Position numbers and translations under genes: made by a program. A stretch of 46,664 nt of DNA. Origin: an uncultured Oscillospiraceae bacterium (GTDB lineage Bacteria > Bacillota > Clostridia > Oscillospirales > Oscillospiraceae). The stretch covers positions 1 through 46,664 of the forward strand of contig CAKTVW010000017.1 in assembly GCA_934630495.1 (NCBI GenBank), read 5' to 3'. The notes below the pieces were generated by a model, which did not search any database, was not told the origin of the DNA, and saw nothing but the letters and a program-made list of their open reading frames with translations. Of the stretch, positions 25,411 to 33,880 are shown piece after piece. Every line of letters starts with the position of its first letter. The first letter of the stretch is position 1.

Positions 25411-25557
25411 TCAGCAGCCGCAGCCGCAGTTGTTGTCGCAGCCACAGCCGCAGCCGTTGCCGCTCGTCAGGTTGGTGCCGTTGCCGCAGCCGCAGCAGGA
25501 GAACAGGAGGATAAGGATAATGATCCACCAGCAGCTGTTGAAACCGTTATTACACAT
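25411..25557 (-). CDS. 48-residue Cys/Gly-rich single-helix peptide (YjcZ-like)
   Basis: MCNNGFNSCWWIIILILLFS, then a tail of CGCG repeats ending CDNNCGCGC. One hydrophobic helix (residues 10-19) follows WW, and the tail holds most of the Cys and Gly. Two ATGs are available; GGAGG is 9 bases from the ATG at 25557 but only 3 bases from the one at 25563, so the former is chosen. The WWIII-hydrophobic arrangement resembles the YjcZ/sporulation-associated small membrane peptides of Firmicutes. A terminator directly follows, supporting a real monocistronic gene. Function unknown; metal binding or spore surface association is only a guess. Confidence 0.7.
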   Translation of the reverse strand: MCNNGFNSCWWIIILILLFSCCGCGNGTNLTSGNGCGCGCDNNCGCGC

Positions 25558-25684
25558 ATTCATGAACCTCCATAATAATGATTGAGCACGTCGCTCATTC
25601 CATGTTATGTCGGCGGGGCGAAAGTGTGCGGCGATCTCACCCTTTGAATCGACTTTTTTGCCCCGAAAAGGCGGCCGAATTGGA

Positions 25685-25713
25685 TTGACAAACCGCCGCC
25701 GATTCGATATACT
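25685..25713 (+). promoter_or_regulatory. Consensus promoter for the 73-residue protein
   Basis: TTGACA (25685-25690), a 17-base spacer and TATACT (25708-25713), 34 bases before the start codon at 25747. Confidence 0.9.
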
Positions 25714-25746
25714 GAATAAAAGAGCACCGAGAGGAGGCACGCAAAA

Positions 25747-25968
25747 ATGGCATTAAAGGAAGATTGGAAACAAACCGGTAAGGCGCTGGGTCATGCATTC
25801 CAGGGCCTCGGCAAATCGCTTGTCCGCACCGCCAAGGTCGGTATCGAAAAGGCGGACGACTGGGCGCACTCCGAGCAGCCCGCCGCAGAGGCCGCAGCTC
25901 AGCCCGAGGCCGCACCCGCAGAGCAGCCGTCCGATACCGCAGGAACCGCATCCGACGAAAAGAACTGA
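25747..25968 (+). CDS. 73-residue small protein, unknown function
   Basis: MALKEDWKQTGKALGHAFQG opens an amphipathic helical half (to about residue 37), followed by an Ala/Glu/Pro-rich acidic tail. No signal peptide or membrane segment. GAGAGGAGG lies upstream and a perfect promoter precedes it, so it is very probably expressed. The first half resembles small clostridial proteins of the KEDWKETGKGLG type that have no known function. A strong hairpin follows the stop. Confidence 0.75.
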   Translation: MALKEDWKQTGKALGHAFQGLGKSLVRTAKVGIEKADDWAHSEQPAAEAAAQPEAAPAEQPSDTAGTASDEKN

Positions 25969-25975
25969 AGCAGAT

Positions 25976-26003
25976 AGCCCTTGTGTCACCCGGCACAAGG
26001 GCT
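25976..26003 (+). other. Hairpin after the 73-residue gene
   Basis: AGCCCTTGTG (25976-25985) and CACAAGGGCT (25994-26003) form a perfect 10-bp stem. No T tract follows, so transcription may read on into the 40-residue gene at 26046. It could be an RNA processing or stability element. Confidence 0.5.
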
Positions 26004-26045
26004 GTGTGTCATAAAGGCGCATAAAGAAAAAGAGGAGGACACGAA

Positions 26046-26168
26046 ATGAAACGGTGGATCTTTAATATGGCCCTATGCTTATGCGTCTGCCTGCTGGTCG
26101 CAGGGCTGTGCGGCAAAGCGGAGGCAAAATATCACCGAGATCAGTCCTTTATGGACTTCCCTCGGTGA
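26046..26168 (+). CDS. 40-residue peptide with signal-like N-terminus
   Basis: MKRWIFNMALCLCVCLLVAG followed by a short polar tail ending FMDFPR. GAGGAGG stands 7 bases before the ATG. The N-terminus is a signal peptide or membrane segment with four Cys. The last codons and the stop lie inside the terminator at 26131-26174, so ribosomes reaching the stop would disturb it. It may be cotranscribed with the 73-residue gene. Not recognised; could be a small membrane peptide, or a leader peptide. Confidence 0.55.
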   Translation: MKRWIFNMALCLCVCLLVAGLCGKAEAKYHRDQSFMDFPR

Positions 26169-26174
26169 TTTTTT
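26131..26174 (+). terminator. Terminator overlapping the 40-residue gene
   Basis: ATCACCGAG (26131-26139) pairs with CTCGGTGAT (26161-26169), followed by TTTTTT. It ends the 25747-26168 transcription unit. Confidence 0.8.
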
Positions 26175-26303
26175 ATCCGCACATTCGATTGATACTACCC
26201 TCTCCGCTATAATGGAATCAAAGGATGTACAGCTGATGAAGCTAAAGTATTCCCTTGCGCTTACAATTAAGGAATGGAGGCTTATGGCTGCGACTCAGTG
26301 CTC

Positions 26304-27404
26304 TCAGTCTTGAGACAACAGATATGGTCCACCGTAGGCGTACAACGAGTCCCAATAAAGGCCGGCCCATGGATATACTTCTATGCGACCAAGATCCAGT
26401 TTCTCCAAATTATCATCATACCCAATCAGATCGATGCTTAAATATTCAGTATTTCCGTCCCACTCATTATCGCCAAAAATGGTGTTTTCTCCGTCGGTGA
26501 AATAAGATATCTCTTCACTGCCATACAAATAATGTGCTTGATACTCCACGCTGTACTCTGCAATATAGCCATAATCATCCTTTTGGATAAAATTGACCCA
26601 TATCCTCGTTTCGCCGTCATCGTACTGCCAAGCGCCAAAACAGGTCAATTCTGACTCTACTTGCCAAACATCTATCTTGTCATACAGATTGGAAAGCCGG
26701 AGTACCTCGCGTCCATACTCCGTAACGGAGTGATAAGTGATTTTCGCGCGGTAGTTTTCGTTACCATACTGGTAGGGTACTGAAATATCGAACCAGAACA
26801 CTACGTCAAAACTATCCACACTTGAATAGTTATATGTCACATTATCAAATATAATCGTGCCATATTCAAGGCAATCATCGTGTCTTTTATCAAGCAAGTC
26901 CTGTTGTGCCATCTCAACGGTGATATAATTTCCTGAACACACCACAACATCATCGGGGTAGGCGGTATCGTACTTAATTCCTTCCGTCACCTTTGTATAC
27001 TCACCGCTTGCTTGTTCTTTCCCATTGTTGTTTCGCGCAAGTACAAACGTTACAATAACAAAGGACAGGAAAAGCGTTGTTACAATTCCAGCAATCAAAA
27101 GACCTTTCTTTGATTTCTTTCGCAAATTCATATTTTGTGATGTACCGCCAGTGTTCGGTATCGAAGGTTCGCTTTTCTTTGCGTCGCCTTCTCCACTTTT
27201 GGTACCGCAAGCAGTACAGAATTTTTCTCCCTCATGCAATTCCGCGCCGCAAACCCGGCAGTGCTCCACTTCCGACTGACACACAGACGGCATACTCTGA
27301 TTTTCTACAGGAGCATTCACATCTGCTTGGTCGATTTTTGCACCACAATACATACAAAACGAATTGTCCGTCGCGATTTCCCTGCCGCAGTGTCTACAAA
27401 ACAT
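26304..27404 (-). CDS. Double zinc-ribbon single-pass membrane protein
   Basis: 366 residues; AAGGAG precedes the ATG at 27404. Two zinc-ribbon motifs lie at the N-terminus (CRHCGREIATDNSFCMYCG at 3-21, and CRVCGAELHEGEKFCTACG near 48-66), then a basic stretch, one transmembrane helix (~100-125), and a beta-rich external domain with many Tyr and Asp (~150-366). Such zinc_ribbon_2 membrane proteins are common and mostly uncharacterised in Firmicutes. The gene is much more AT-rich than its surroundings and lies next to a recombinase, suggesting acquisition. Function unknown. Confidence 0.8.
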   Translation of the reverse strand: MFCRHCGREIATDNSFCMYCGAKIDQADVNAPVENQSMPSVCQSEVEHCRVCGAELHEGEKFCTACGTKSGEGDAKKSEPSIPNTGGTSQNMNLRKKSKKGLLIAGIVTTLFLSFVIVTFVLARNNNGKEQASGEYTKVTEGIKYDTAYPDDVVVCSGNYITVEMAQQDLLDKRHDDCLEYGTIIFDNVTYNYSSVDSFDVVFWFDISVPYQYGNENYRAKITYHSVTEYGREVLRLSNLYDKIDVWQVESELTCFGAWQYDDGETRIWVNFIQKDDYGYIAEYSVEYQAHYLYGSEEISYFTDGENTIFGDNEWDGNTEYLSIDLIGYDDNLEKLDLGRIEVYPWAGLYWDSLYAYGGPYLLSQD

Positions 27405-27928
27405 CTTAGTATTTCTCCTTTTCTATCATCTATCATTGGGGGACATATCAAGCCTACCAGAAGTGCTAAGCAGCGAGCAATGCTGATTATCCGCTATTTC
27501 ATTGTTTTTCCTCCTAGCCATATTAACTGCTGTGTTTATTTGCAAACAAGCATGTTGATCGTCGCTTCATTTGCATTACAGTCTATAATTATCGCGCCAA
27601 GCGTTGTTAAGCATTTTAGTAACATAGTCGGTATTATGTTGTTAATCAGCGTAAAAACAATCGCCTATCGTCAAGCTGCAAGCCGACATAATCAAATAAA
27701 TGCGTATAAAAAGCCAAGCCTTTTCAGTTTTGCATTTGAAAAGGCTTATTTGTACTGCATAAAAATCGGCAATTCTCTCAACGATCATACTTTTCTCGCT
27801 AAAACACTTGCTTTTTCTTTAAAAATGATGTAGAATTGATTTATCTAGATAGCGTATTCTTGGTTATTTGTATCGAACTACAACATAATACCGATTATGT
27901 GTTCTGCCGCCGATTTCGGTGGCCTTTT
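27405..27928. other. AT-rich intergenic stretch with two terminators, no gene seen
   Basis: The 524 bases between the zinc-ribbon gene and the recombinase are AT-rich. An open frame over 27234-27833 mostly overlaps the zinc-ribbon gene antisense and has no good ribosome site, so it is not called. Two terminators lie here (listed separately). The stretch may hold the promoter of the zinc-ribbon gene, but no strong -35/-10 pair was identified. Confidence 0.5.
27716..27747 (-). terminator. Terminator downstream of the recombinase
   Basis: AAGCCTTTTCA (27716-27726) and TGAAAAGGCTT (27737-27747) form an 11-bp stem; on the minus strand GGCTTTTTATACG follows. It is on the correct strand and about 180 bases downstream of the recombinase stop. 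Confidence 0.65.
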
Positions 27929-27930
27929 TT
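27906..27930 (+). terminator. Plus-strand terminator next to the recombinase stop
   Basis: GCCGCCGA and TCGGTGGC (one G-T pair) form a tight hairpin followed by TTTTTT on the plus strand. No plus-strand gene is visible upstream, so this may be the remnant end of a lost or displaced gene, or may insulate against antisense transcription of the recombinase. Confidence 0.55.
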
Positions 27931-28771
27931 ATATAATCAGCCGCATATTTTCCATACGCTGACGGTGTTCGATTCCGGTGGAAATGATATAAATTCGTGT
28001 TGTATTGATACTGCTGTGCCCGAGAATATCCGCTAACTTGGCAATATCCTTTTCAATGCTGTAAAACACACGGGCAAACAGGTGGCGCAAATTATGCGGA
28101 AACACTTTTTGCGGATTGACATTTGCCTCGGCGCACAAGGCTTTCATCTCCCGCCAGATATTGGTACGGCTTATCGGCTTTCCCGTGCGGGTCACAAAAA
28201 TCATACCGCTTTTTATTCCTTGCTCTGCTGCATAGCGGAGCAGTTTTTGTTTTAGTTCCTTTACGATAAACACGGATCGGGTTTTAGCCTTGCAGTTTAC
28301 AATCGCTTCCCCACGCCGTGCCGCTTCAACGGTTATATATTGCAGTTCGCTGACCCTGATACCTGTACCGCATATCGTCTGCAAAATTAGGTTAAGCCGT
28401 TCGTTATGCTTTCGCTCCGCTGTCCGGCACAGGCGAGTGTATTCCGCCTTTGTCAGCTCTTTTTCTTCGGGACAGAAAACCTGCCGCTGAAGCTTCAATG
28501 ATTTCACCTTCAATTCGTTCCAGCCGAAAAGCGAAAAGAAGCTGTTGATGCTTGCAAGCATCGAATTTACGCTCCGCACTGCGTAGTTCTCTTGCAAATA
28601 TTTCTTATATGCAATTACGGATTCTTTTGTAACGGCGCGGCTATCCGCATAAGCTATAAATGCCTTTACATCCCGAATATACTTTTGGATGGTCGCCGCA
28701 CTCCTTTCCTTCGAGATAAGATGTTCCTTGAATCCGGAAATCATTTTTGCGGTAATAACTCGTCCTGCCAT
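27929..28771 (-). CDS. Tyrosine recombinase / integrase
   Basis: 280 residues. N-terminal SAM-like core-binding domain (~1-100, SAATIQKYIRDVKAFIAYA), C-terminal catalytic domain with Arg in GTGIRVSELQ, HNLRHLFAR (the His-x-x-Arg box, with a Leu-Arg), GHSSINTTRIY with the second His, and the Tyr nucleophile in that segment. No excisionase or phage structural genes are nearby. XerC/D-sized stand-alone recombinases of this kind move small islands or invert DNA. Composition is more AT-rich than the flanking core genes. No clear att site duplication was found. Confidence 0.88.
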   Translation of the reverse strand: MAGRVITAKMISGFKEHLISKERSAATIQKYIRDVKAFIAYADSRAVTKESVIAYKKYLQENYAVRSVNSMLASINSFFSLFGWNELKVKSLKLQRQVFCPEEKELTKAEYTRLCRTAERKHNERLNLILQTICGTGIRVSELQYITVEAARRGEAIVNCKAKTRSVFIVKELKQKLLRYAAEQGIKSGMIFVTRTGKPISRTNIWREMKALCAEANVNPQKVFPHNLRHLFARVFYSIEKDIAKLADILGHSSINTTRIYIISTGIEHRQRMENMRLII

Positions 28772-28831
28772 CGTGTATTTACCTCCGAGTTTTTTTCTAG
28801 TATTTTACCCGAAAAGTATGAAAACAGAAAT

Positions 28832-28863
28832 TGTCACTGTTTATTGTAGAAAAAGCAGTGACA
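28832..28863. other. Inverted repeat upstream of the recombinase
   Basis: TGTCACTG (28832-28839) and CAGTGACA (28856-28863) form a perfect 8-bp inverted repeat 61 bases upstream of the recombinase start. It could be a recombinase binding site or a regulatory hairpin. A single copy is visible. Confidence 0.4.
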
Positions 28864-28934
28864 AAAATCGAATGTGCGGTATGAAAAAGCCCCGATTAGT
28901 TACAGACTTTGGATCGTCTGTCAGGCAGACAGCG

Positions 28935-28975
28935 AAAGTCCCACCCTGCCGCACAGCAGGGTGGGACTTTTTCGT
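28935..28975. terminator. Very strong bidirectional hairpin
   Basis: AAAGTCCCACCCTGC (28935-28949) and GCAGGGTGGGACTTT (28956-28970) form a perfect 15-bp stem with a 6-base loop, followed by further T on the plus strand. A smaller CTGTC/GACAG hairpin precedes it. It lies between the accessory island and ftsZ. The 250-base gap around it contains no gene. Confidence 0.75.
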
Positions 28976-29021
28976 AAGGAAGCGGCATCAGAATAACACA
29001 ACCGGCGGTTCCATGACATGC

Positions 29022-29059
29022 AAAATCGCCTGCCGCAGGAATATGCGGCAGGCGATTTT
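29022..29059 (-). terminator. Terminator of the ftsZ operon
   Basis: AAAATCGCCTGCCGCA (29022-29037) and TGCGGCAGGCGATTTT (29044-29059) form a perfect 16-bp stem, ending in TTTT on the minus strand, 9 bases after the ftsZ stop. Confidence 0.9.
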
Positions 29060-29067
29060 CGGTCTAA

Positions 29068-30159
29068 TTACTTATTAAAGATCTTGAAGATTTCATCGAT
29101 GTCATTGACATCGGAGGTGAAGCCGGACGCGGGGGTGGATTCCTTTGCAGCGGTGCCCTTGGAGGCTGCCGCCGAGGAGAAAATTCCCTTACCGTCGGGC
29201 TTCTTTTTCTCGTCAAAGCCCGTAGCAATGACCGTTACGCGCATTTCATCCTCAAATTCCTCGGAGAACGTCGCGCCGAAAATGATATTGGCTTCGGGAT
29301 TTGCCGCTTCCATAACGATATTGGCGGCGACTTCTACGTCGTCGAGTCCCAGATCGGCAGAGCCGGTCACGTTGATAAGGACACCGGTCGCGCCGTTGAT
29401 CGAGGTCTCGAGCAGCGGGCTGGCGACTGCGGCCATAGCGGCCTGTTCGGCCTTGTCCTTGCCGGAGGCGATGCCGACGCCCATGTGTGCACGGCCCGCG
29501 TTCTTCATGATCGAGGAAACGTCGGCAAAGTCGAGGTTGATGATCACGCGCTCGGAATAACCGACCAGCTCGGAGATGGAAGAAACGGCCTGCTTCAAAA
29601 CATCGTCGGCAATGCTGAACGCATTGGCAAAGGTGATCTTTTGATCGGTGACGTACTTCAGGCGGTCATTCGGAATAATGATGAGCGAATCGACCTTATC
29701 CGCCAATGCCGCAATACCGGCCTCGGCCTGCTTCATACGGTTTGCACCCTCGAAGCGGAAGGGCTTCGTTACGACGCCCACGGTAAGGATGCCGGCCTCA
29801 TGCGCAAGGTCTGCCACGATCGGCGCAGCGCCTGTACCGGTGCCGCCGCCCATGCCCGCGGTAATAAAGACCATATCCGTTCCCTCAAGGATCTTGGAAA
29901 TGGCCGCGCGGCTCTCCTCTGCGGACTTCTTGCCGATCTCGGGCTTAGAGCCTGCGCCCATGCCGCCGGTCAGCTTCTCGCCGATCTGCAGCTTATTCTC
30001 GCACTTGGACTTGTTCAGGTCCTGACGGTCAGTGTTGACAACAACAAACTCAACGCCGCCGATCCGGCTGGAGATCATGCGATTGACGACATTATTGCCT
30101 GCGCCGCCGACGCCGATGACTTTGATATTAACTACCTTATCTGCATAAACTTCGGACAT
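29068..30159 (-). CDS. ftsZ: Cell division GTPase FtsZ
   Basis: 363 residues with the N-terminal VIGVGGAGNNVVNRMI, the tubulin signature GGGTGTGAAP (~104-113), NLDFADV, and GIGxA-type GVGIASGKDKAEQA. It polymerises into the Z ring. AGGAGGAG precedes the ATG. The C-terminal tail after the core is short and ends NDIDEIFKIFNK, so the FtsA/SepF-binding peptide is a variant of the usual IPxFLR type; ftsA is not in the cluster. It is the last gene of the dcw run, with its own promoter at 30225-30253 and a strong terminator. Confidence 0.98.
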   Translation of the reverse strand: MSEVYADKVVNIKVIGVGGAGNNVVNRMISSRIGGVEFVVVNTDRQDLNKSKCENKLQIGEKLTGGMGAGSKPEIGKKSAEESRAAISKILEGTDMVFITAGMGGGTGTGAAPIVADLAHEAGILTVGVVTKPFRFEGANRMKQAEAGIAALADKVDSLIIIPNDRLKYVTDQKITFANAFSIADDVLKQAVSSISELVGYSERVIINLDFADVSSIMKNAGRAHMGVGIASGKDKAEQAAMAAVASPLLETSINGATGVLINVTGSADLGLDDVEVAANIVMEAANPEANIIFGATFSEEFEDEMRVTVIATGFDEKKKPDGKGIFSSAAASKGTAAKESTPASGFTSDVNDIDEIFKIFNK

Positions 30160-30224
30160 TGTTACTCTCCTCCTATGTATACTGAAAAAGTGACAGTTTT
30201 ACTCATTTACTTTTATACCATTCT

Positions 30225-30253
30225 ATTTTAACGTGAAAACATTCTCAGGTCAA
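30225..30253 (-). promoter_or_regulatory. ftsZ promoter
   Basis: On the minus strand TTGACC, a 17-base spacer and TAAAAT lie 66 bases upstream of the ftsZ start in the 142-base ftsQ-ftsZ gap, so ftsZ can be expressed apart from the rest of the cluster. Confidence 0.75.
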
Positions 30254-30301
30254 TAGAATTTCTCATTTTTGGGAAAAATATTTACAATTGTTGCAGAATA
30301 A

Positions 30302-31357
30302 TTACCGATCGAGCGAATCCAAGCTGACGTAAGCCTGTTTTCCCTGCTTCAGCGTAAGGTCGATTGCACCGCTGGCGCTGTCCTTCTGCTCCGCCATCAC
30401 ATACTTCAGCAGCTCCAGCTTGTAGGCAAGCTCGCCCGTTCCGCCCAGCTCCACGGTAAAACGTCCGTCATAGGTCAGGCAAAGACGCTGTGTGGAGGCC
30501 GCGCTGACGGAAGTTACCTCCCGGATCAGTTCGGCGTCCTCGATCTCCTGCAAGAGCTTCAGCAGCGCATCACGGCGTGTCTGCACATTCTGCGGGCGGC
30601 CCTCGCCGTCGGCAAGCTGCATCGTCTCGCCAAGCTCCGGGGCAACGATCGCGAAATCGGCGATCTTGATATGCCCCTCCGCCGCCTGTGCACCGATGCG
30701 CTCGACGATCTTTCCGCCCGCCGTGACGAGATACCAGTCCTCGGCCGCATCCTGCACCGCAAAGGTCGCCTCATACTCCGTCACCGTCAGAATGAGGGTA
30801 TCGGGAAGCTGCCGCGCCACCTGCACGGAGCGTACATATTCCAGCCGCGCCATAATATTCCCCGCGACCTGACCGCGCGCGACAGTCAGAAGGTTGTCGC
30901 CCTCGGCGACACCTGAAGCGTCGATGATCTCCTGCGCCGTATAAAAGTCGCTGCCGCGCACCTCCAAATGGCGCACGCGGAAGAAGATCACCATGCTGAG
31001 CACCAGCGCCGCTACAACGCCGGCCATGATCGCCAGCCGCTTCCATGTTTCGGGGCTAACGCGCTTTTTGGTCCGGCTGCGCTGCTTCGCCTTGCGCTTC
31101 TGCTGCTGGCGAAGATCGTCTAAATGCTCCCGTTCCCGCCGTTCCTCGCGATGCCGCTGCGCCGTCTGCGCCGCACGGGAATCGCGGGCCTCCCGACGCC
31201 GCTGCGCGGCCTCCTCGGCACGCGCGCGCCGTTCCTGCTGTTCGCGGCGAGCGGCCTCGTCCTCGCGGCGTTCCCGCGCACGGCGCTGACGCTGTGCTTC
31301 CCGCGCCGCCGGGGAATTGCGAACGGGACGCTTGCTCTGTCTTTTGTTATTATCCAT
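30302..31357 (-). CDS. ftsQ: Division protein FtsQ/DivIB
   Basis: 351 residues. A long, very basic and acidic N-terminal cytosolic region (~1-105, rich in Arg and Glu, probably helical or disordered), one transmembrane helix (~107-126), a POTRA domain (~128-200, VRHLEVRGSDFYTAQEII) and a beta domain. It bridges early and late division proteins with FtsL and DivIC. Its ATG is 4 bases after the murA stop, with a weak AGAAGGG, so translation may be coupled to murA. Confidence 0.9.
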   Translation of the reverse strand: MDNNKRQSKRPVRNSPAAREAQRQRRARERREDEAARREQQERRARAEEAAQRRREARDSRAAQTAQRHREERREREHLDDLRQQQKRKAKQRSRTKKRVSPETWKRLAIMAGVVAALVLSMVIFFRVRHLEVRGSDFYTAQEIIDASGVAEGDNLLTVARGQVAGNIMARLEYVRSVQVARQLPDTLILTVTEYEATFAVQDAAEDWYLVTAGGKIVERIGAQAAEGHIKIADFAIVAPELGETMQLADGEGRPQNVQTRRDALLKLLQEIEDAELIREVTSVSAASTQRLCLTYDGRFTVELGGTGELAYKLELLKYVMAEQKDSASGAIDLTLKQGKQAYVSLDSLDR

Positions 31358-31361
31358 CAGC

Positions 31362-32621
31362 CTACAGCCCTTCTGTATGGTTTATCTCCGCCCCGCAGGC
31401 ACGAAGCTGCGCTGCAAGGTCGGAATAGCCTCGGTCAATATGCTCCGTCTCCCGGATCACGCTTTCGCCCTCGGCACAGAGCGCGGCAATGACCATCGCC
31501 GCACCGCCGCGCAGGTCCGTTGCGCTCACCGCCGCCCCGAAAAGACTCGGAACACCCGTCACCACGGCATAGCGCTCCGTAGTCAGGATGTGCGCGCCCA
31601 TACTGCGCAGGGCGGGCACATGCCGAAAGCGGTCGGAAAAGATCGTTTCTTCAAAAACGCTGACGCCCTCTGCCGTCGCCATCGCCGCCATCAGCGGCGC
31701 CTGTGCATCGGTCGGAAAGCCGTCATAGGGTCCCGTCCGGATCGGTCCGGCCGCGCAAAGCCGCCGACAAGAGATCGTCAGCGTATCGTCGGCACACCGT
31801 TCTAAGGCGCACCCGCCTCGCTCCAGCACCCGCGTAACGGCAAGGTAGTGCTCCGGCCGCGTTTTCCGCAGGGTCAGTCTTCCGCGCGTCGCGGCGGCAG
31901 CCGCCAAATAAGTCGCGGCCTCCATGCGGTCGGGCTGGACCGTAAACTCCGCGCCGTGCAGCGTTCTTCCCGCGCGGATGCGCAGGACCGAGGTTCCCTC
32001 GCCCGCGATATCCGCGCCGCAGCCGCGCAGGAAGCGCACCAGATCGCCGATCTCCGGCTCACGCGCCGCGTTGCAAAGGATCACGTCCCTGCGGCAGCCC
32101 ATCGCCGCAAGCAAAAGATTTTCCGTTGCGCCGACGCTCGGAAACGGAAGCGTGACCGTGCCGCCCTGCAGCTCGGAGGTACGGCAACACAGCCGATCGT
32201 CCTCCTGCACGATCTCCGCACCCAGCCGGCGCAGTCCGCGCAGATGCAGATCGATCGGTCGAGCGCCCAGCTCACAGCCGCCGGGCGGCGAAGCGGTTGC
32301 CCTCGAAAAACGCGCCAGCAGCGGTCCAAGAAAAATCACGGCGGCTCTCATCCGCCGCATCATGGAAACGGGGATTTCTGTTCCGGAGGCGCTGCGCGTG
32401 TCGACGCACAGCGTCTCCCCGCAGCGCTCGGCTTTGCAGCCCAAATGCGACAGGATCGCAACTGCGGAATCCACGTCCGAAATTGCCGGGCAGTTATGTA
32501 GCACACAGCAATCTGCGGTCAGCAGCGTCGCCGCTAGGATCGGAAGCACGCTGTTTTTTGCGCCGTGTATGGTAACCTCGCCGTCGAGCGGCCTCCCGCC
32601 GATAATTCGATACGCCCCCAT
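31362..32621 (-). CDS. murA: UDP-GlcNAc 1-carboxyvinyltransferase MurA
   Basis: 419 residues from the ATG at 32621, 7 bases after GGAGG; an in-frame TTG at 32627 would be only 1 base from it. It opens with GGRPLDGEVTIHGAKNSVLP, the PEP/UDP-GlcNAc binding loop of EPSP-synthase folds, and has the catalytic-loop Cys in ATASPPGGCELGARPIDLH. It makes UDP-GlcNAc-enolpyruvate, the first committed step to peptidoglycan. The Cys predicts fosfomycin sensitivity at this target. Confidence 0.95.
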   Translation of the reverse strand: MGAYRIIGGRPLDGEVTIHGAKNSVLPILAATLLTADCCVLHNCPAISDVDSAVAILSHLGCKAERCGETLCVDTRSASGTEIPVSMMRRMRAAVIFLGPLLARFSRATASPPGGCELGARPIDLHLRGLRRLGAEIVQEDDRLCCRTSELQGGTVTLPFPSVGATENLLLAAMGCRRDVILCNAAREPEIGDLVRFLRGCGADIAGEGTSVLRIRAGRTLHGAEFTVQPDRMEAATYLAAAAATRGRLTLRKTRPEHYLAVTRVLERGGCALERCADDTLTISCRRLCAAGPIRTGPYDGFPTDAQAPLMAAMATAEGVSVFEETIFSDRFRHVPALRSMGAHILTTERYAVVTGVPSLFGAAVSATDLRGGAAMVIAALCAEGESVIRETEHIDRGYSDLAAQLRACGAEINHTEGL

Positions 32622-32685
32622 AGGCAAACCTCCAAGCCGGAAATTTGCCCCATCCTATGCAAAAGCGGGCGCGGGTGTGCTTTGC

Positions 32686-33819
32686 TTACGGCGCGGTGCG
32701 CGTCCTCGCCAAGTCAAGAATGATCTGATAGATCCTCTCGGCGGAATCCAGCACCGCCATATCGTGCAGCGCCGAGCGCATCCTTGCGCGGCGCGGCGCG
32801 TCCTCCAGCAGCTCCTTCGCCATTTCGTACAAGCGGCTCCCGTCGCATTCGCTCTCGCGAAGCACGACCGCCGCCCCATGCTGCTCCAGAATGCGCGCGT
32901 TTTTTTCCTGATGGTTATTAGTCACGTTGGGCGACGGAACAATGATACACGGCGTTCCCGCCGCGGCAATTTCGTTCAAGGTCGACGCACCGGCGCGCCC
33001 GATCATGAGATCGGCTGCCGCCATCACGGTCGGCATATTATAAATATATTCCTGCATGGTCACAAGCGGATGCTGCTCAAGAAGCACGCCCTGTTCGCGC
33101 ACATATTCCGGCATCCAGCGCCAGCCGAACGAGCCGGTGGCGTGGATATGGCGGTAGCGGTCTTCTTGGCATTCCAGCTTCATGAACTGCGCGATCTTCT
33201 TGTTCATTTCCCGCGCCCCGAGGCTGCCCCACGCCGAAACGATCAGCGGTTCGTCTCCGAGACCGAGCGCCTTGCGCGCATCCTCGCGCTTCGTATAAAT
33301 AAACTCCTCGCGGACGGGCATCCCGACGGGAATGACCCGATCGGCGTGCTTATACGCGCTGCGGCTCTCCGCGAAGCAGACGAGAATCCTGTCGACCTTG
33401 TCGCAGACCATACGCGTTGCCAGCCCGGGCACCGCATTGGCCTCGTGGAGCGCCGTCGGAACACCGTATTTTACACCCTCGTGAAGGATCGGATAACTGG
33501 CGTAGCCGCCCGTTCCGAGGATCACATCCGGCTGAAACTCGCGGATGATCTGGTCGGCACGCTTGAGTGCGCGCCGGATCGTAATGACCGTCTCGGCATT
33601 ATGCCGGATCGCAGAGGGCGCAATGCTGCGCAGATAATTGGAAACGGTCACCGTCTCCAGCCGAAAGCCCTCACGCGGTACGAGCTTTGTCTCCATACCG
33701 TCGGTCGCGCCGACAAACAGGATCTCGCAGTCCGGCTTGCGCTGTCGGAGTATTTTAGCCACGGCAAGCGCGGGATTGATATGCCCGCCCGTTCCGCCGC
33801 AGGTAAAAATGACCTTCAT
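32686..33819 (-). CDS. murG: Lipid II synthase MurG
   Basis: 377 residues. GT-B glycosyltransferase with the N-terminal glycine loop FTCGGTGGHINPALAVAKIL, the second loop ILGTGGYASYPIL, and the C-terminal UDP-GlcNAc site MIGRAGASTLNEIAAAGTPC. It adds GlcNAc to lipid I at the inner membrane face. AAGGAATGG precedes the ATG. Confidence 0.96.
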   Translation of the reverse strand: MKVIFTCGGTGGHINPALAVAKILRQRKPDCEILFVGATDGMETKLVPREGFRLETVTVSNYLRSIAPSAIRHNAETVITIRRALKRADQIIREFQPDVILGTGGYASYPILHEGVKYGVPTALHEANAVPGLATRMVCDKVDRILVCFAESRSAYKHADRVIPVGMPVREEFIYTKREDARKALGLGDEPLIVSAWGSLGAREMNKKIAQFMKLECQEDRYRHIHATGSFGWRWMPEYVREQGVLLEQHPLVTMQEYIYNMPTVMAAADLMIGRAGASTLNEIAAAGTPCIIVPSPNVTNNHQEKNARILEQHGAAVVLRESECDGSRLYEMAKELLEDAPRRARMRSALHDMAVLDSAERIYQIILDLARTRTAP

Positions 33820-33880
33820 ATTCTGACCATTCCTTTCCGTCGCCGCGCGTTTTTCACGGCAGCGGCGCTCGCTCCTCCCG

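Noticed and set aside
26236..26316. 26-residue frame starting MKLKYSLALT
   Set aside because: No proper ribosome site and no supporting signal.
27234..27833. Plus-strand frame overlapping the zinc-ribbon gene and the AT-rich gap
   Set aside because: No ribosome site, no recognisable domain, overlaps a better-supported gene for a third of its length.
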